Positions 54,119 through 62,204 of a stretch of DNA of 64,000 nucleotides are shown here, one piece after another. Every line of letters begins with the position of its first letter. The stretch's first letter is position 1. The DNA lies in NCBI GenBank assembly GCA_910587815.1, contig CAJUNK010000002.1, positions 1 to 64,000 on the forward strand. The letters run 5' to 3'. Origin of the DNA: Candidatus Gastranaerophilales bacterium (GTDB lineage: Bacteria > Cyanobacteriota > Vampirovibrionia > Gastranaerophilales > Gastranaerophilaceae). The translations under genes were made by a program, and so were the position numbers. The notes beneath the pieces are model-generated. The model worked only from the letters and a program-made list of their open reading frames with translations, was not told where the DNA came from and did not search any database.

Positions 54119-54937
54119 ATGAGAATACTTGTAACAGGAGCTACAGGTTTATTAGGGCAAGAATTATGTCCAATGCTTGAAAATGAAGGACACCAATTTT
54201 GGGCTACAAACAGCAAAATTTTTGATATCACAAATAAAAAGCTGGCAGTTGAAATCATGAATAAGGTAAGCCTTGATTTTATAATTCATCTTGCTGGATA
54301 TACAAATATAGACCAGGCAGAAGTTTCAAAAAATGAAGCAATGAGAATAAACCATATAGGCACAAAAAATATGGCTCAAATAGCAAAAAAACTAGATGTG
54401 CCGATTATTTATATAAGTTCTGATTCAGTGTTTGATGGGAACCAAAATTCGCCTTACAAAGCATCAGATATTCCAAACCCAATCAATGTTTACGGGCTTT
54501 CAAAATTAAAGGGTGAAGAAGAAATTAAAAAGTTAAAAAAACATTATATTTTAAGAACAAGCACTCTTTACGGACAGGGCGGCAAAAATTATGTAGACAC
54601 AATGATTACATTTTCTATGCTAAGCAATACAATAAGTGTAGTAGATGACCAGATTTTGGCGCCAACCTGGACAAAAGACTTATCCACAAAAATTATTCAA
54701 ATACTAAAAGACAGACCAGATTTTGGCACATATCATCTAGCATCATCCGGGGAAGCCAAATGGTCTGATTTTACAAGAAAAATTTTTGAGATTAAAAAAA
54801 GAAATATTGATGTAACACCAATTGAAAAAAGCGATTTTCCACGCCCTGCAAAAAGACCAAAATATAGCGTTTTGGATAGCCTGGATGCACTTCCAAACTG
54901 GGAAAATTCATTAGAAGAATATTTGATGAGCAAATAG
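54119..54937 (+). CDS. rmlD: dTDP-4-dehydrorhamnose reductase family protein
   Basis: A 272-residue extended SDR. It has the Rossmann glycine motif VTGATGLLGQEL (residues 5-16), the segment HLAGYTNIDQAEVSKNEAMRIN, catalytic YISSDSVFDG and YGLSKLKGEEE (YxxxK). RTSTLYGQGGKNYV and the C-terminal RPKYSVLDS follow the RmlD pattern. It would reduce dTDP-4-keto-rhamnose to dTDP-rhamnose for surface polysaccharide. rmlA, rmlB and rmlC are not present here, so related NDP-sugar reductases remain possible. Upstream of manC, same strand. Confidence 0.88.
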   Translation: MRILVTGATGLLGQELCPMLENEGHQFWATNSKIFDITNKKLAVEIMNKVSLDFIIHLAGYTNIDQAEVSKNEAMRINHIGTKNMAQIAKKLDVPIIYISSDSVFDGNQNSPYKASDIPNPINVYGLSKLKGEEEIKKLKKHYILRTSTLYGQGGKNYVDTMITFSMLSNTISVVDDQILAPTWTKDLSTKIIQILKDRPDFGTYHLASSGEAKWSDFTRKIFEIKKRNIDVTPIEKSDFPRPAKRPKYSVLDSLDALPNWENSLEEYLMSK

Positions 54938-55016
54938 CATTTACAAATATTCACATTACTTAATAATTATCACTTATTTTGAAGTTGCAGCATCTATGTA
55001 TCTTAATTTTACCAAT

Positions 55017-55045
55017 TTGTATCCGGTAAAATTTTATAGTATAAT
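55017..55045 (+). promoter_or_regulatory. Sigma70-type promoter of manC
   Basis: TTGTAT (-35, 55017-55022), a 17-base spacer, then a perfect TATAAT (-10, 55040-55045). The manC ATG is 32 bases further on, with gaggag (55067-55072) as its SD. Confidence 0.7.
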
Positions 55046-55077
55046 TGGCTAAAAAGCGGAATTTATGAGGAGATGTT

Positions 55078-56472
55078 ATGTACGGTATTATTCTTGCAGG
55101 CGGCAGCGGTTCCAGGCTTTGGCCATTATCAAGAGAATTATACCCAAAGCAACTTTTAAAAATTAACACTACAAAAAGTCTTTTAGAAATGACATTTTTA
55201 AGGCTTTTAAATATAATTGATGAAAAAAATATTTTAAGCATAACAAATGCAAAACATTTTAGCGATGTAAAAACACAATTATCCTCAATTACAAAAAATC
55301 CTATACTTTTATCAGAACCAGCACAGAAAAATACAGCTCCTGCGATAAGCGTTTCCGTAAAATACTTGCTAGATAAGGGCCATGATGACATTATACTTGT
55401 TGTGCCTTCTGACCATTTAATAAAAGACGATAAAACTTTTAAAGATGCTGTATTAAAAGCAGAAAAATTGGCAGAAGATGGATATATTGTGACTTTTGGA
55501 ATAAAACCTGATACACCGGAAACAGGATATGGATATATAAAATCTTCCAAAAATTTGAATGAATTCTCATATTCTGTAGATGAATTTAAAGAAAAACCTG
55601 ATTTGGAAACAGCAAAAAAATACCTTGAAAATGGAGACTATTTTTGGAATTCAGGCATTTTTATGTTTAGGGCATCAGTGTTTATGGAAACCTTGAAAAA
55701 ATTTGCACCTGAGATTTATAAAATCACAGAAGAATTTGATTTTACAAAAGATGACACTGTTGAATTTACAAAATTTGACAAAATGCCAGCTATATCAGTG
55801 GATTACGCTGTTATGGAACATGCTTCAAATATTGTAAATGTACCATTGGATTGCGGCTGGAATGACTTGGGCAGCTGGGAAGCCATCTATGATATAAACG
55901 AAAAAGATAAAGATAATAATGTAAAAATAGGCACCACCTGTACACAAAATTGTAAAAATTCTTTAATATATAGCTCAAACCGCCTGGTAGCGGGTGTTGG
56001 GCTGGATAACATTATCCTTGTAGAAACATCAGATGCAATTTTAGCCTGCAAAAAAGATGAAACCCAGGATGTAAAGAAAATTTTTGACAAATTAAAAGAA
56101 ATTAAGGATGAAACCCACCTTGTGCATACCACTGTATACCGCCCCTGGGGCTATTATACGGTGTTAAACCAGGGAGAAGGATATCTTACAAAAATGATTT
56201 GCGTTTCCCCGCATGGGCAATTAAGCTTGCAATCTCATAATTTCAGAAGTGAACACTGGGTTGTATTGTCCGGAAGCGCCCGTGTAACGCTAGATAACAA
56301 GAATTTTATTCTGAAACCTGGCTCCAGCATTGATATTCCGGTAAAAGTAAAACATTCGCTTGGAAATCCTTATGGTGAAGAATTAAAAATTATCGAAGTG
56401 CAAAAAGGCGACAAACTTGTTGAAGAAGATATTATAAGATATAAAGATATTTATGGCAGAGTAAAGGCATAA
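55078..56472 (+). CDS. manC: Mannose-1-phosphate guanylyltransferase / mannose-6-phosphate isomerase
   Basis: 464 residues, a bifunctional enzyme of GDP-mannose synthesis. The N-terminal nucleotidyltransferase domain has LAGGSGSRLWPLSRELYPKQLL (residues 7-27), VVPSDHLI, KPDTPETGYGYI, EKPDLETAKKYL and SVDYAVMEHA. The C-terminal cupin (about 350-464) contains RPWGYYTVLNQGEGYLTKMI and SLQSHNFRSEHWVVLSG. The product supplies mannose or, later, fucose/rhamnose-type surface sugars. It has its own promoter and ends the cluster. Confidence 0.95.
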   Translation: MYGIILAGGSGSRLWPLSRELYPKQLLKINTTKSLLEMTFLRLLNIIDEKNILSITNAKHFSDVKTQLSSITKNPILLSEPAQKNTAPAISVSVKYLLDKGHDDIILVVPSDHLIKDDKTFKDAVLKAEKLAEDGYIVTFGIKPDTPETGYGYIKSSKNLNEFSYSVDEFKEKPDLETAKKYLENGDYFWNSGIFMFRASVFMETLKKFAPEIYKITEEFDFTKDDTVEFTKFDKMPAISVDYAVMEHASNIVNVPLDCGWNDLGSWEAIYDINEKDKDNNVKIGTTCTQNCKNSLIYSSNRLVAGVGLDNIILVETSDAILACKKDETQDVKKIFDKLKEIKDETHLVHTTVYRPWGYYTVLNQGEGYLTKMICVSPHGQLSLQSHNFRSEHWVVLSGSARVTLDNKNFILKPGSSIDIPVKVKHSLGNPYGEELKIIEVQKGDKLVEEDIIRYKDIYGRVKA

Positions 56473-56793
56473 AATAGCCTTGAAACTCTGTGTGGTATTG
56501 ATTTTCAGAGTTTAATACGCACAAAGTACATCTATAATAATGGTTTTAGCTAGTTTGTGAAATATTTATATAAGTTTTTACAGCAAAAAGCATTGCTATT
56601 AAAAGCTTTGGCTCATTTTACACGTACAAAACCATTGGGACATAAAGAAAAACACTGTATCACATAAAAAATAAATATAAAAACATGCTAAAGCCAATAA
56701 TGACAGCTATTTTAGCATCTCATACAAGCATAAATAAGCATAGTACAAGACTTTTAGCGCAATACACATAAGCAAAAAGCAAGTCCCAGTACA
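56473..56793. other. 321-bp intergenic region with no gene
   Basis: AT-rich and without a credible reading frame. One weak hairpin, aaactctg (56483-56490) with cagagttt (56506-56513), may end manC transcription, but its T-run is poor. Nothing else notable was seen. Confidence 0.5.
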
Positions 56794-57798
56794 TTATAAC
56801 AATTCAAGTAATTTATCTAATCCATTTGGTAACATAGGTTTTTTTGCCTGCACGCCTCTTTCAAGGCTTCTTACATACTTATAGGCTTCATCAACATACA
56901 TATTATATGCATCCATTTGTTCACTAGTTAATGATTCAAAAATTTTCTGCATTTTTTGATTTACAACACCCTGTGCAGATGCTACCCCTTTTGTTTTAAA
57001 ATTATAAAAAAGATGTTCCTTTTCACCTAAAACATCAGTATGTTTACCCTTTAATTGTAATTCAAGTGTATTTAGATTATATTTATCGCGAAAATACATA
57101 TTTACACCCGTAAAACCTGTATGCCTTTCAGAGCCTTTTGAATGAAAAAAACCTTTTTTAGAAAGACGCTCAATCTGGCTTGGTTCAAGGTATCCATCCT
57201 TACCATGACTTATAAAATGGCTTGGGATAAGCTCTCCATCATCCACCATTTTTTCAATATTTTTTACAATCTTTTCAATAGAATTTGGCGAACCGTCTGA
57301 AACCAGCCTGTAGCCGTATAAATCAGGCACAACGGATGGAATATCACAATTATCAAACACTCTATCCAGCCGTTTTTCAAGCTTAGAGCGGATTGAAGAT
57401 GTGTCTTTTACCCTGCCTGACAAGGTTGCGCCAGAATCTTTAAAAGTTTTTTTCAGAACTTCCATATAATTTGGAAAATTTTCTTCCCCAATTTTATGCA
57501 ATTCAGCGCTTAAATTATCTGCCAAAATATCAATTGTGGTGTCTGTTTCAAGGATTTTTTCAAGTCTTTTATTAGCGTGCGCAAAACGCATTGATGCTGC
57601 TTCAAAAGTATCTTTTCCTGCATTCAAAAAAGATGTGGTTTTTTGAAAATTATTTACCCCCCCCCCCCGAATTAAAGGGGAAGTTTTTGACACATTAAGA
57701 TTATCAGCACATGCCAAAACTCCTGCACCAATAGCATTTTGAGCTTTTTGTGCAGCTTTTTGAATGGTTTTTATATGGCCTGTAAAATTTATGCCCAT
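56794..57798 (-). CDS. RelA/SpoT-fold protein with FTG tag and an in-frame G12 tract
   Basis: 334 residues. The N-terminus MGINFTG has the tag at F5-T-G7. Residues 127-230 resemble the (p)ppGpp synthetase fold: SGRVKDTSSIRSKLEK (synthetase R/K motif), VVPDLYGYRLVSDG (metal aspartate D159 then Y/G/R-V) and later HTGFTGVNMYF...LNTLELQLKGK (the GY.s.H...E.Q motif). The hydrolase domain, TGS and ACT domains are absent, so it is a small alarmone-synthetase-like or toxin-like member. Catalysis is not assured. Codons 44-48 (R-G-G-G-V) are made by a run of 12 G: with 11 or 13 G a stop codon follows at once. Confidence 0.75.
   Translation of the reverse strand: MGINFTGHIKTIQKAAQKAQNAIGAGVLACADNLNVSKTSPLIRGGGVNNFQKTTSFLNAGKDTFEAASMRFAHANKRLEKILETDTTIDILADNLSAELHKIGEENFPNYMEVLKKTFKDSGATLSGRVKDTSSIRSKLEKRLDRVFDNCDIPSVVPDLYGYRLVSDGSPNSIEKIVKNIEKMVDDGELIPSHFISHGKDGYLEPSQIERLSKKGFFHSKGSERHTGFTGVNMYFRDKYNLNTLELQLKGKHTDVLGEKEHLFYNFKTKGVASAQGVVNQKMQKIFESLTSEQMDAYNMYVDEAYKYVRSLERGVQAKKPMLPNGLDKLLELL
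57657..57668. repeat. C12 (coding-strand G12) homopolymer
   Basis: Twelve consecutive C on the plus strand inside the RelA/SpoT-like gene, in otherwise AT-rich DNA. On the coding strand it reads cgg ggg ggg ggg gta. Loss of one G gives ...ggg taa, and gain of one gives ggt aaa taa. Both abort translation after about 47-49 residues. Confidence 0.9.
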
Positions 57799-58227
57799 TT
57801 AAAAAAATAAACTCCGATTATAAGATAATAAAAACAATTTTGCGGTAAAAATTGCCCACAGGCACCAAAAGCATTACAACAGCAAAAATAATTATTAAGT
57901 TATAGTGGCAAAAAAATTTGGAAAGAAAACCCCGCTTTGCTATGCAATACGGGGGTTTTGTGTTTGCGCACAAAAAACTGTCGTTCTTTTTCTAGAGGTG
58001 CTATTCTTACCTTCCAAAAGGGTGTTAAAAGGTTACAAAATTATATTAACCGATTAGAGTTTTTTTACACATTACATAATTGGATAATATTTTACCATAA
58101 ATTAGTAAAATATACTAAATAGCAATTGATTTTAATATATTTAATAAAAAATGCTGTAATTAATATTACCATATTTTGGTTAATAATTGTATTGTTATAT
58201 ATCAATAAAAAAGCTATTTTTAGGTAT
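57799..58227. other. 429-bp divergent region with an orphan hairpin
   Basis: This lies between the RelA/SpoT-like gene (minus) and the XRE gene (plus). It holds a terminator-like hairpin at 57926-57959 with no gene before it. Short frames here (for example 57937-58122) are low-complexity and rejected. From 58110 the DNA is very AT-rich and probably contains the XRE promoter. Confidence 0.5.
57926..57959. terminator. Orphan terminator-like hairpin
   Basis: aaaaccccg (57926-57934) pairs with cggggtttt within 57950-57959 (one extra G). The 3' arm ends in TTTT on the plus strand. No coding sequence precedes it on that strand, so it may end a short RNA or be left from a lost gene. Confidence 0.5.
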
Positions 58228-58584
58228 ATGAAAAATGAATTTAGTATAAATTTTGGTAAACGGATAAAATATTTTCGAAACATCGCAAGGCTCAGCCAGG
58301 AACAGCTTGCAGAAAAAATGGGTTTATCCACTAATACGATTTCCTACATTGAAAGCGGGAAAAATAATATCAGTTTTGCAAAATTACCAAAATTGTGTAA
58401 AATTCTTAACATTGAACCATATCAGCTTTTTATTTTTGATAATGACAAACCCGATGCAGACCGCATGCAAGAAACTGTAAAAATACTTGAAAGCATGAGC
58501 GATAAGCAATTGGGCATTACATACAAGCTTATTTTAAATTTAGCCAATTTGCGCCCTGAAGATGTGCACGGTCCAATAAAATAA
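58228..58584 (+). CDS. XRE-family helix-turn-helix regulator
   Basis: 118 residues from ATG 58228 (aggt just upstream). Longer readings begin with a hydrophobic stretch that looks like untranslated AT-rich DNA. Residues 6-65 form a Cro/CI-type HTH: FGKRIKYFRNIARLSQEQLAEKMGLSTNTISYIESGKNNISFAKLPKLCKILNI. The C-terminal 45 residues are helical (MQETVKILESMSDKQLGITYKLILNL) and may mediate dimerisation. It is divergent from the RelA/SpoT-like gene and could regulate it; no operator was identified. Confidence 0.9.
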   Translation: MKNEFSINFGKRIKYFRNIARLSQEQLAEKMGLSTNTISYIESGKNNISFAKLPKLCKILNIEPYQLFIFDNDKPDADRMQETVKILESMSDKQLGITYKLILNLANLRPEDVHGPIK

Positions 58585-58895
58585 TTTAAGTTTTGGCTTT
58601 TTCAAAAACTTAGCTATTTAAAATGAATTTACATTGAAGGCTGTAGGTTTTAATGTCATTTTAATGAGCAGCTGTCATGCTGAATTTTTCAGCATCTTAT
58701 TGATATGGTGTTTAATCTTGAATTTGATACTTCATTAATAAGATTCCGAAATAAATTCGGAATGACGCGTTTGCCGGAATGTTATTACCCATAGTTAAAC
58801 AAATTCAAGGGTAGGGAAAGGGTGCAAGATGATACATGTGAAAAATGGGCCAAATGTGGATGGCACAGTAGAAAAAAATATGTTATAAAAAAACT
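58585..58895. other. Intergenic region containing a structured repeat element
   Basis: 311 bp without a gene. Its centre is the two-hairpin inverted element at 58674-58766. The last 100 bp upstream of the ABC ATPase include gccaaatgtgga (about 58849), matching half of the dispersed palindrome, and probably the ATPase promoter. Confidence 0.5.
58674..58766. repeat. MITE-like palindromic intergenic element
   Basis: 93 bp bounded by gtcat and atgac (inverted). Inside are hairpin atgctgaa/ttcagcat (58677-58695), arms atcttatt and aataagat (58694-58701 and 58737-58744), and hairpin attccgaa/ttcggaat (58744-58763). The whole can fold into a cruciform. Related repeats ending in aatgacg are common in intergenic DNA of many bacteria; no transposase is encoded. 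Confidence 0.65.
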
Positions 58896-59681
58896 ATGGA
58901 AAATTTAATTGAAGTAAAAAATGCACATAAAACATTTGATGAAAAAAACGATTTTTTAAGCCCTAAAAAAGAGCCAGTATATGCCTTAAAAGGAATAAAT
59001 TTAGAAATTAAAAAAGGTGAAATCATCGGCCTTGTAGGAGAATCCGGCAGCGGAAAATCCACCCTTGGAAACTGCATTTTGAAGCTTTTAAAATTAAATT
59101 CTGGTAAAATTTATTATGACGGGAAAAATATAGACAATTTTTCAAAGGATGAAATAAAAGAATTCAGGAAAAAGACTGGGCTTATTTTCCAAAATCCCTA
59201 TTCAAGTTTAAATCCTAAAATGAAAATCCGCGAAATTCTTTTAGAGCCTTTAATTGCATCAAATATTAAAAACAAAAGGCAACAAAATGAAATGTTAAAT
59301 AATATTATCTGTCTTGTTGGCCTTTCAGAAGACGATTTAGGGCGTTTTCCGCATGAATTTTCAGGGGGGCAAAGACAAAGAATTGCAATTGCGCGTGCAC
59401 TTATTTTAAGGCCTGAATTTGTAGTGGCAGATGAACCGATATCTGCACTAGATGTAAGCATTCAGGCGCAAATTATAAATCTTTTAATTGATTTGAAGGA
59501 AAAATTTAATCTTACTTATCTTTTTATTTCACATGATTTAAATGTTGTAAAATACCTGTGCACAAGGGTTGCCATTATGTATAGGGGTGAAATTGTAGAA
59601 ATGGGCGATGTTGTTGAGATTTTTAACAATCCGCAACATAACTACACAAAACTTTTATTAAGTGCAAACCCAGGGATATAG
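58896..59681 (+). CDS. Peptide-type ABC transporter ATP-binding protein (OppF/DppF-like)
   Basis: A 261-residue cytoplasmic ATPase subunit. Walker A GESGSGKST (residues 49-57), Q-loop QNPYSSLNP, signature FSGGQRQRIAIARAL, Walker B region VVADEPISALDVS, the H-loop in LFISHDLNVVKYLC, and the OppF-type C-terminal EMGDVVEIFNNPQHNYTKLLLSANP. The family powers import of di- and oligopeptides. Permease and OppD genes are not adjacent, though a matching binding protein lies at 52121. The usual C-terminal extension of OppF is shortened. Confidence 0.93.
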   Translation: MENLIEVKNAHKTFDEKNDFLSPKKEPVYALKGINLEIKKGEIIGLVGESGSGKSTLGNCILKLLKLNSGKIYYDGKNIDNFSKDEIKEFRKKTGLIFQNPYSSLNPKMKIREILLEPLIASNIKNKRQQNEMLNNIICLVGLSEDDLGRFPHEFSGGQRQRIAIARALILRPEFVVADEPISALDVSIQAQIINLLIDLKEKFNLTYLFISHDLNVVKYLCTRVAIMYRGEIVEMGDVVEIFNNPQHNYTKLLLSANPGI

Positions 59682-59753
59682 GGGTTTGCCACATTTTATT
59701 TTCCAGCCATTCAATATAAATTTTTATATTGAAGATTGTATGTTTCTTCTTGG

Positions 59754-59810
59754 ATTGCTTCGTCGCTAACGTTCCTCGTAATGACGAGAAAAAGACCTCG
59801 CAATGACGAG
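59754..59810. repeat. ctcg(t/c)aatgacgag palindromic repeat element
   Basis: Begins gattgcttcgtcgctaacg and contains two near-identical 14-bp dyads, ctcgtaatgacgag (59775-59788) and ctcgcaatgacgag (59797-59810). This type of intergenic repeat is non-coding and probably multi-copy in the genome. Confidence 0.65.
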
Positions 59811-59989
59811 ATGTTTTTATTGTTAGGCGATACTTGACCTACAGTCTAGTGATTGATTGCAACAACCATTATTATTAGTAAAATAATTAGCAACACTCTT
59901 TTGCTAATGATAATTGCCATATTTTTCCAATCTCCTTTTCCGATATCCAAATAGGATTATTTAAATACAAAAACTGCTAAAATTCAAGT

Positions 59990-60111
59990 TAAACAAAAAT
60001 AGATATAAATGAAATAAAATTTAAATACATAGAATGTTGAACTTCAGTATCGTTAAAGAAGACTAAACAAAAATAGAAATAAAATTTAAATACATAAAAT
60101 GTTAAACTTCA
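59990..60111. repeat. Two imperfect direct repeats of about 50 bp
   Basis: Unit 1 (59990-60046) and unit 2 (60064-60111) both start taaacaaaaatag, share aaataaaatttaaatacat and end in aacttca. Unit 2 lacks about nine bases. A more degenerate third unit may lie at about 59951-59988. AT-rich, function unknown. Confidence 0.65.
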
Positions 60112-60195
60112 ATCCAAATAGAAACTGTATTTTTATTCTAACATAAACCCTCATTTAAAGGGATGTTCATTCTTTTTTTAAAAATATGCATAAAT

Positions 60196-60218
60196 AAAGC
60201 CGCAAATTTTGCGGCTTT
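60196..60218 (-). terminator. Terminator of the GH57 gene
   Basis: aaagccgcaaa / tttgcggcttt is a near-perfect stem 29 bases past the stop at 60247 on the minus strand, followed by a T-rich tract. Confidence 0.8.
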
Positions 60219-60246
60219 ATCATTAAATTGCATTAAAGAATTTTGC

Positions 60247-61980
60247 TTAATCCACATACAATGGGGCAAGTTTTGCCTCTTGCTGCGGGATAACCCCTTC
60301 TTCAATTGGAAGATAAACTCTGTAATCTATTTCAGAGAAGCAATTATCAATTGATTCAATAGCTTTCAGTGCTTCTTCATCAATATTGCCTGATTCTATC
60401 ATATCTGCAATTTCTTCAAAACGCGCCACATGTTCTCTAAACCTATCTGTAGCATAATCTTTGGCTTGCCATGTTGTAATTAGGAAAGGCCAATCTGAAC
60501 TTTGCAACAATAAATTTTCACGCGCCAGCTGATTTAATGCCCTTGATAAAAGCTTATCCTCGGGTTGTTTTTCATATTTTGATACAATATTAATTATTCT
60601 TTTTTCGCAAGAATGAATAATAGGCCACATCCACTCTGTTAAATGGTTTTGCCATACCCAGAAGTGACCGCCCTGCCCCCAGCTAGATTCAGGTATTTGA
60701 ATAGCATCTGTTGGCGGGTGAGCTTTCAAATATTCGCCAGCTGTCATTCTTTCTACTTCAGGAAGGTGTTGAGATAATTTTTTAATAACCTGTTTTATAA
60801 ATTCAACCCCTTCAAACCACCAGTGCCCGTATAGTTCAGTATCAAAAGATACCATACAAAGCCCTTCTTTACCATTATGAGACATCCTGTAATCATTCAA
60901 AAGGTGGTATAGAAGCGTTGTATAGTGGTCTGAATTTGAATTTACCTGACTCATCGCAAGTACAGGGTCATAAAGCATTTTATCACCTAAATCTGTTGTG
61001 GATGAAGTTATTCTCCAATAATGCATACCGGAATTTGGGTCTTTCCTGTGGAATTCCCTATAGCAGCCATCTCCAGGATAGCCATCAGCTGCTGACCAAA
61101 CCTGGAAGCCTGCTCTATCATTTCTGCCCATCACGGCAACTTGTGCATCCGGCAGCCAATAGGCACTGTATGTATCATAGCCGGTTGCTTCTCTCTTTGG
61201 AAGAGGAATATATTCTATATTTCCGTAAACTCCAATTTTTCTTCTGTTTCCGATTGAATTTCCGCCTTCAATAACGTGAGATTCTGTGAAGAAGTATTCA
61301 ATATCATTGTTTTGAAGGGTAACTTCAACCGCAGGACGCCATTTTTTCTTACCGTCTTTTCCTGTAAATTCATATCCTTGTCTATATGCACATTCAGGAA
61401 GCCAGCAGCCTTTAGCTTTTTTACCAAAAAATCTTTTTGTAGTATCAGAACCTACTTTAAATTGGGCATTTAGGTTGGTATCTGTTGCAAGAAGCGGTGA
61501 AAAACCGTGTGTTGCGCCTGATGTAGTTATTTCAATACATTCAAGTTCTTGATATTTTTTAAATCCTGCAATTAAATCTTTGTTAAATTTATTTATAAAT
61601 AAATCTTTAATATGGTTAAACCAGTCGAAATAATATTTTGCAAGGTATTTTAAGTGCTGGGAGTGTGCAACTTCAGGATCAGGATATCTTTCTAGGTCAC
61701 CTGAAACGGCTTTTATTCTAGAATCAAGATAATCAATAAAACCTTGTTTTAAGTGTTCATCGTTTAATTGTTCTGCTAAAATTGGCGTGATACCAATTGT
61801 TAGTTTTGCTTTAATACCTTCATCATATAATTCTGAAATGATATTCAACAAAGGTACATAGGTTTCTGCCATACATTCATAAAGGTTTTCTTCCCCAAAA
61901 GGCCACATACCAGCTTTTCTATAGTAAGGAAGGTGGGAATGCAGCATAAATACGAATTGTCCGACTGTTTTTTGACCCAT
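60247..61980 (-). CDS. GH57-family glucan branching-type enzyme (DUF1957)
   Basis: 577 residues from ATG 61980. ggagg eight bases upstream fits this start, and an ATG at 61995 overlaps that SD. The N-terminal GH57 barrel shows FMLHSHLPYYRKAGMWPFGEE, ITTSGATHGFSPLL, the nucleophile region GCWLPECAY and the acid/base SFDTELYGHWWFEG. The C-terminal domain, with SWGQGGHFWVWQN and the helical bundle, is that of GH57 1,4-alpha-glucan branching enzymes. It would introduce alpha-1,6 branches into glycogen. An alpha-amylase-like activity is less likely. Monocistronic with its own terminator. Confidence 0.88.
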   Translation of the reverse strand: MGQKTVGQFVFMLHSHLPYYRKAGMWPFGEENLYECMAETYVPLLNIISELYDEGIKAKLTIGITPILAEQLNDEHLKQGFIDYLDSRIKAVSGDLERYPDPEVAHSQHLKYLAKYYFDWFNHIKDLFINKFNKDLIAGFKKYQELECIEITTSGATHGFSPLLATDTNLNAQFKVGSDTTKRFFGKKAKGCWLPECAYRQGYEFTGKDGKKKWRPAVEVTLQNNDIEYFFTESHVIEGGNSIGNRRKIGVYGNIEYIPLPKREATGYDTYSAYWLPDAQVAVMGRNDRAGFQVWSAADGYPGDGCYREFHRKDPNSGMHYWRITSSTTDLGDKMLYDPVLAMSQVNSNSDHYTTLLYHLLNDYRMSHNGKEGLCMVSFDTELYGHWWFEGVEFIKQVIKKLSQHLPEVERMTAGEYLKAHPPTDAIQIPESSWGQGGHFWVWQNHLTEWMWPIIHSCEKRIINIVSKYEKQPEDKLLSRALNQLARENLLLQSSDWPFLITTWQAKDYATDRFREHVARFEEIADMIESGNIDEEALKAIESIDNCFSEIDYRVYLPIEEGVIPQQEAKLAPLYVD

Positions 61981-62204
61981 ATTAGTTGCCTCCATAATAA
62001 TTCTGATACAAGTTTTATATCACAAAACTGCGGAAAATATAAGCCATAAGAATTAGTACAAGGGTATAAATTTTTAAATTCAAATAAGGTTTATAATGCT
62101 AATTCTATTGGTTTTTCGGGGTTTAAAAATGTTTTGAAAACTTTATTAATTTTGTAAAGATTTATGAAGATAAATCTCTATAAAATATATACTTATAAAT
62201 AAAG

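Larger units (their letters stand above)
59682..60246. other. 565-bp repeat-rich intergenic region
   Basis: No gene is supported. It contains an 11-bp perfect hairpin (59710-59733), a ctcg-aatga-cgag repeat element (59754-59810), two imperfect 50-bp direct repeats (59990-60111) and the GH57 terminator (60196-60218). It looks like a landing or decay site for small repeats. Confidence 0.6.

Noticed and set aside
54960..55550. Minus-strand frame of 196 codons
   Set aside because: It lies opposite the manC start and promoter, with Ser/Phe-rich shadow composition.
57937..58122. 61-codon plus-strand frame after the orphan hairpin
   Set aside because: It starts within the hairpin, and its sequence is low-quality with no family or ribosome site.
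58126..58227. Hydrophobic N-terminal extension of the XRE regulator
   Set aside because: ATG 58228 has an SD-like aggt and begins the normal HTH N-terminus; the extension looks like translated promoter DNA.
59990..60111. Possible CRISPR array
   Set aside because: Only two imperfect units of unequal length, no regular spacers and no cas genes.
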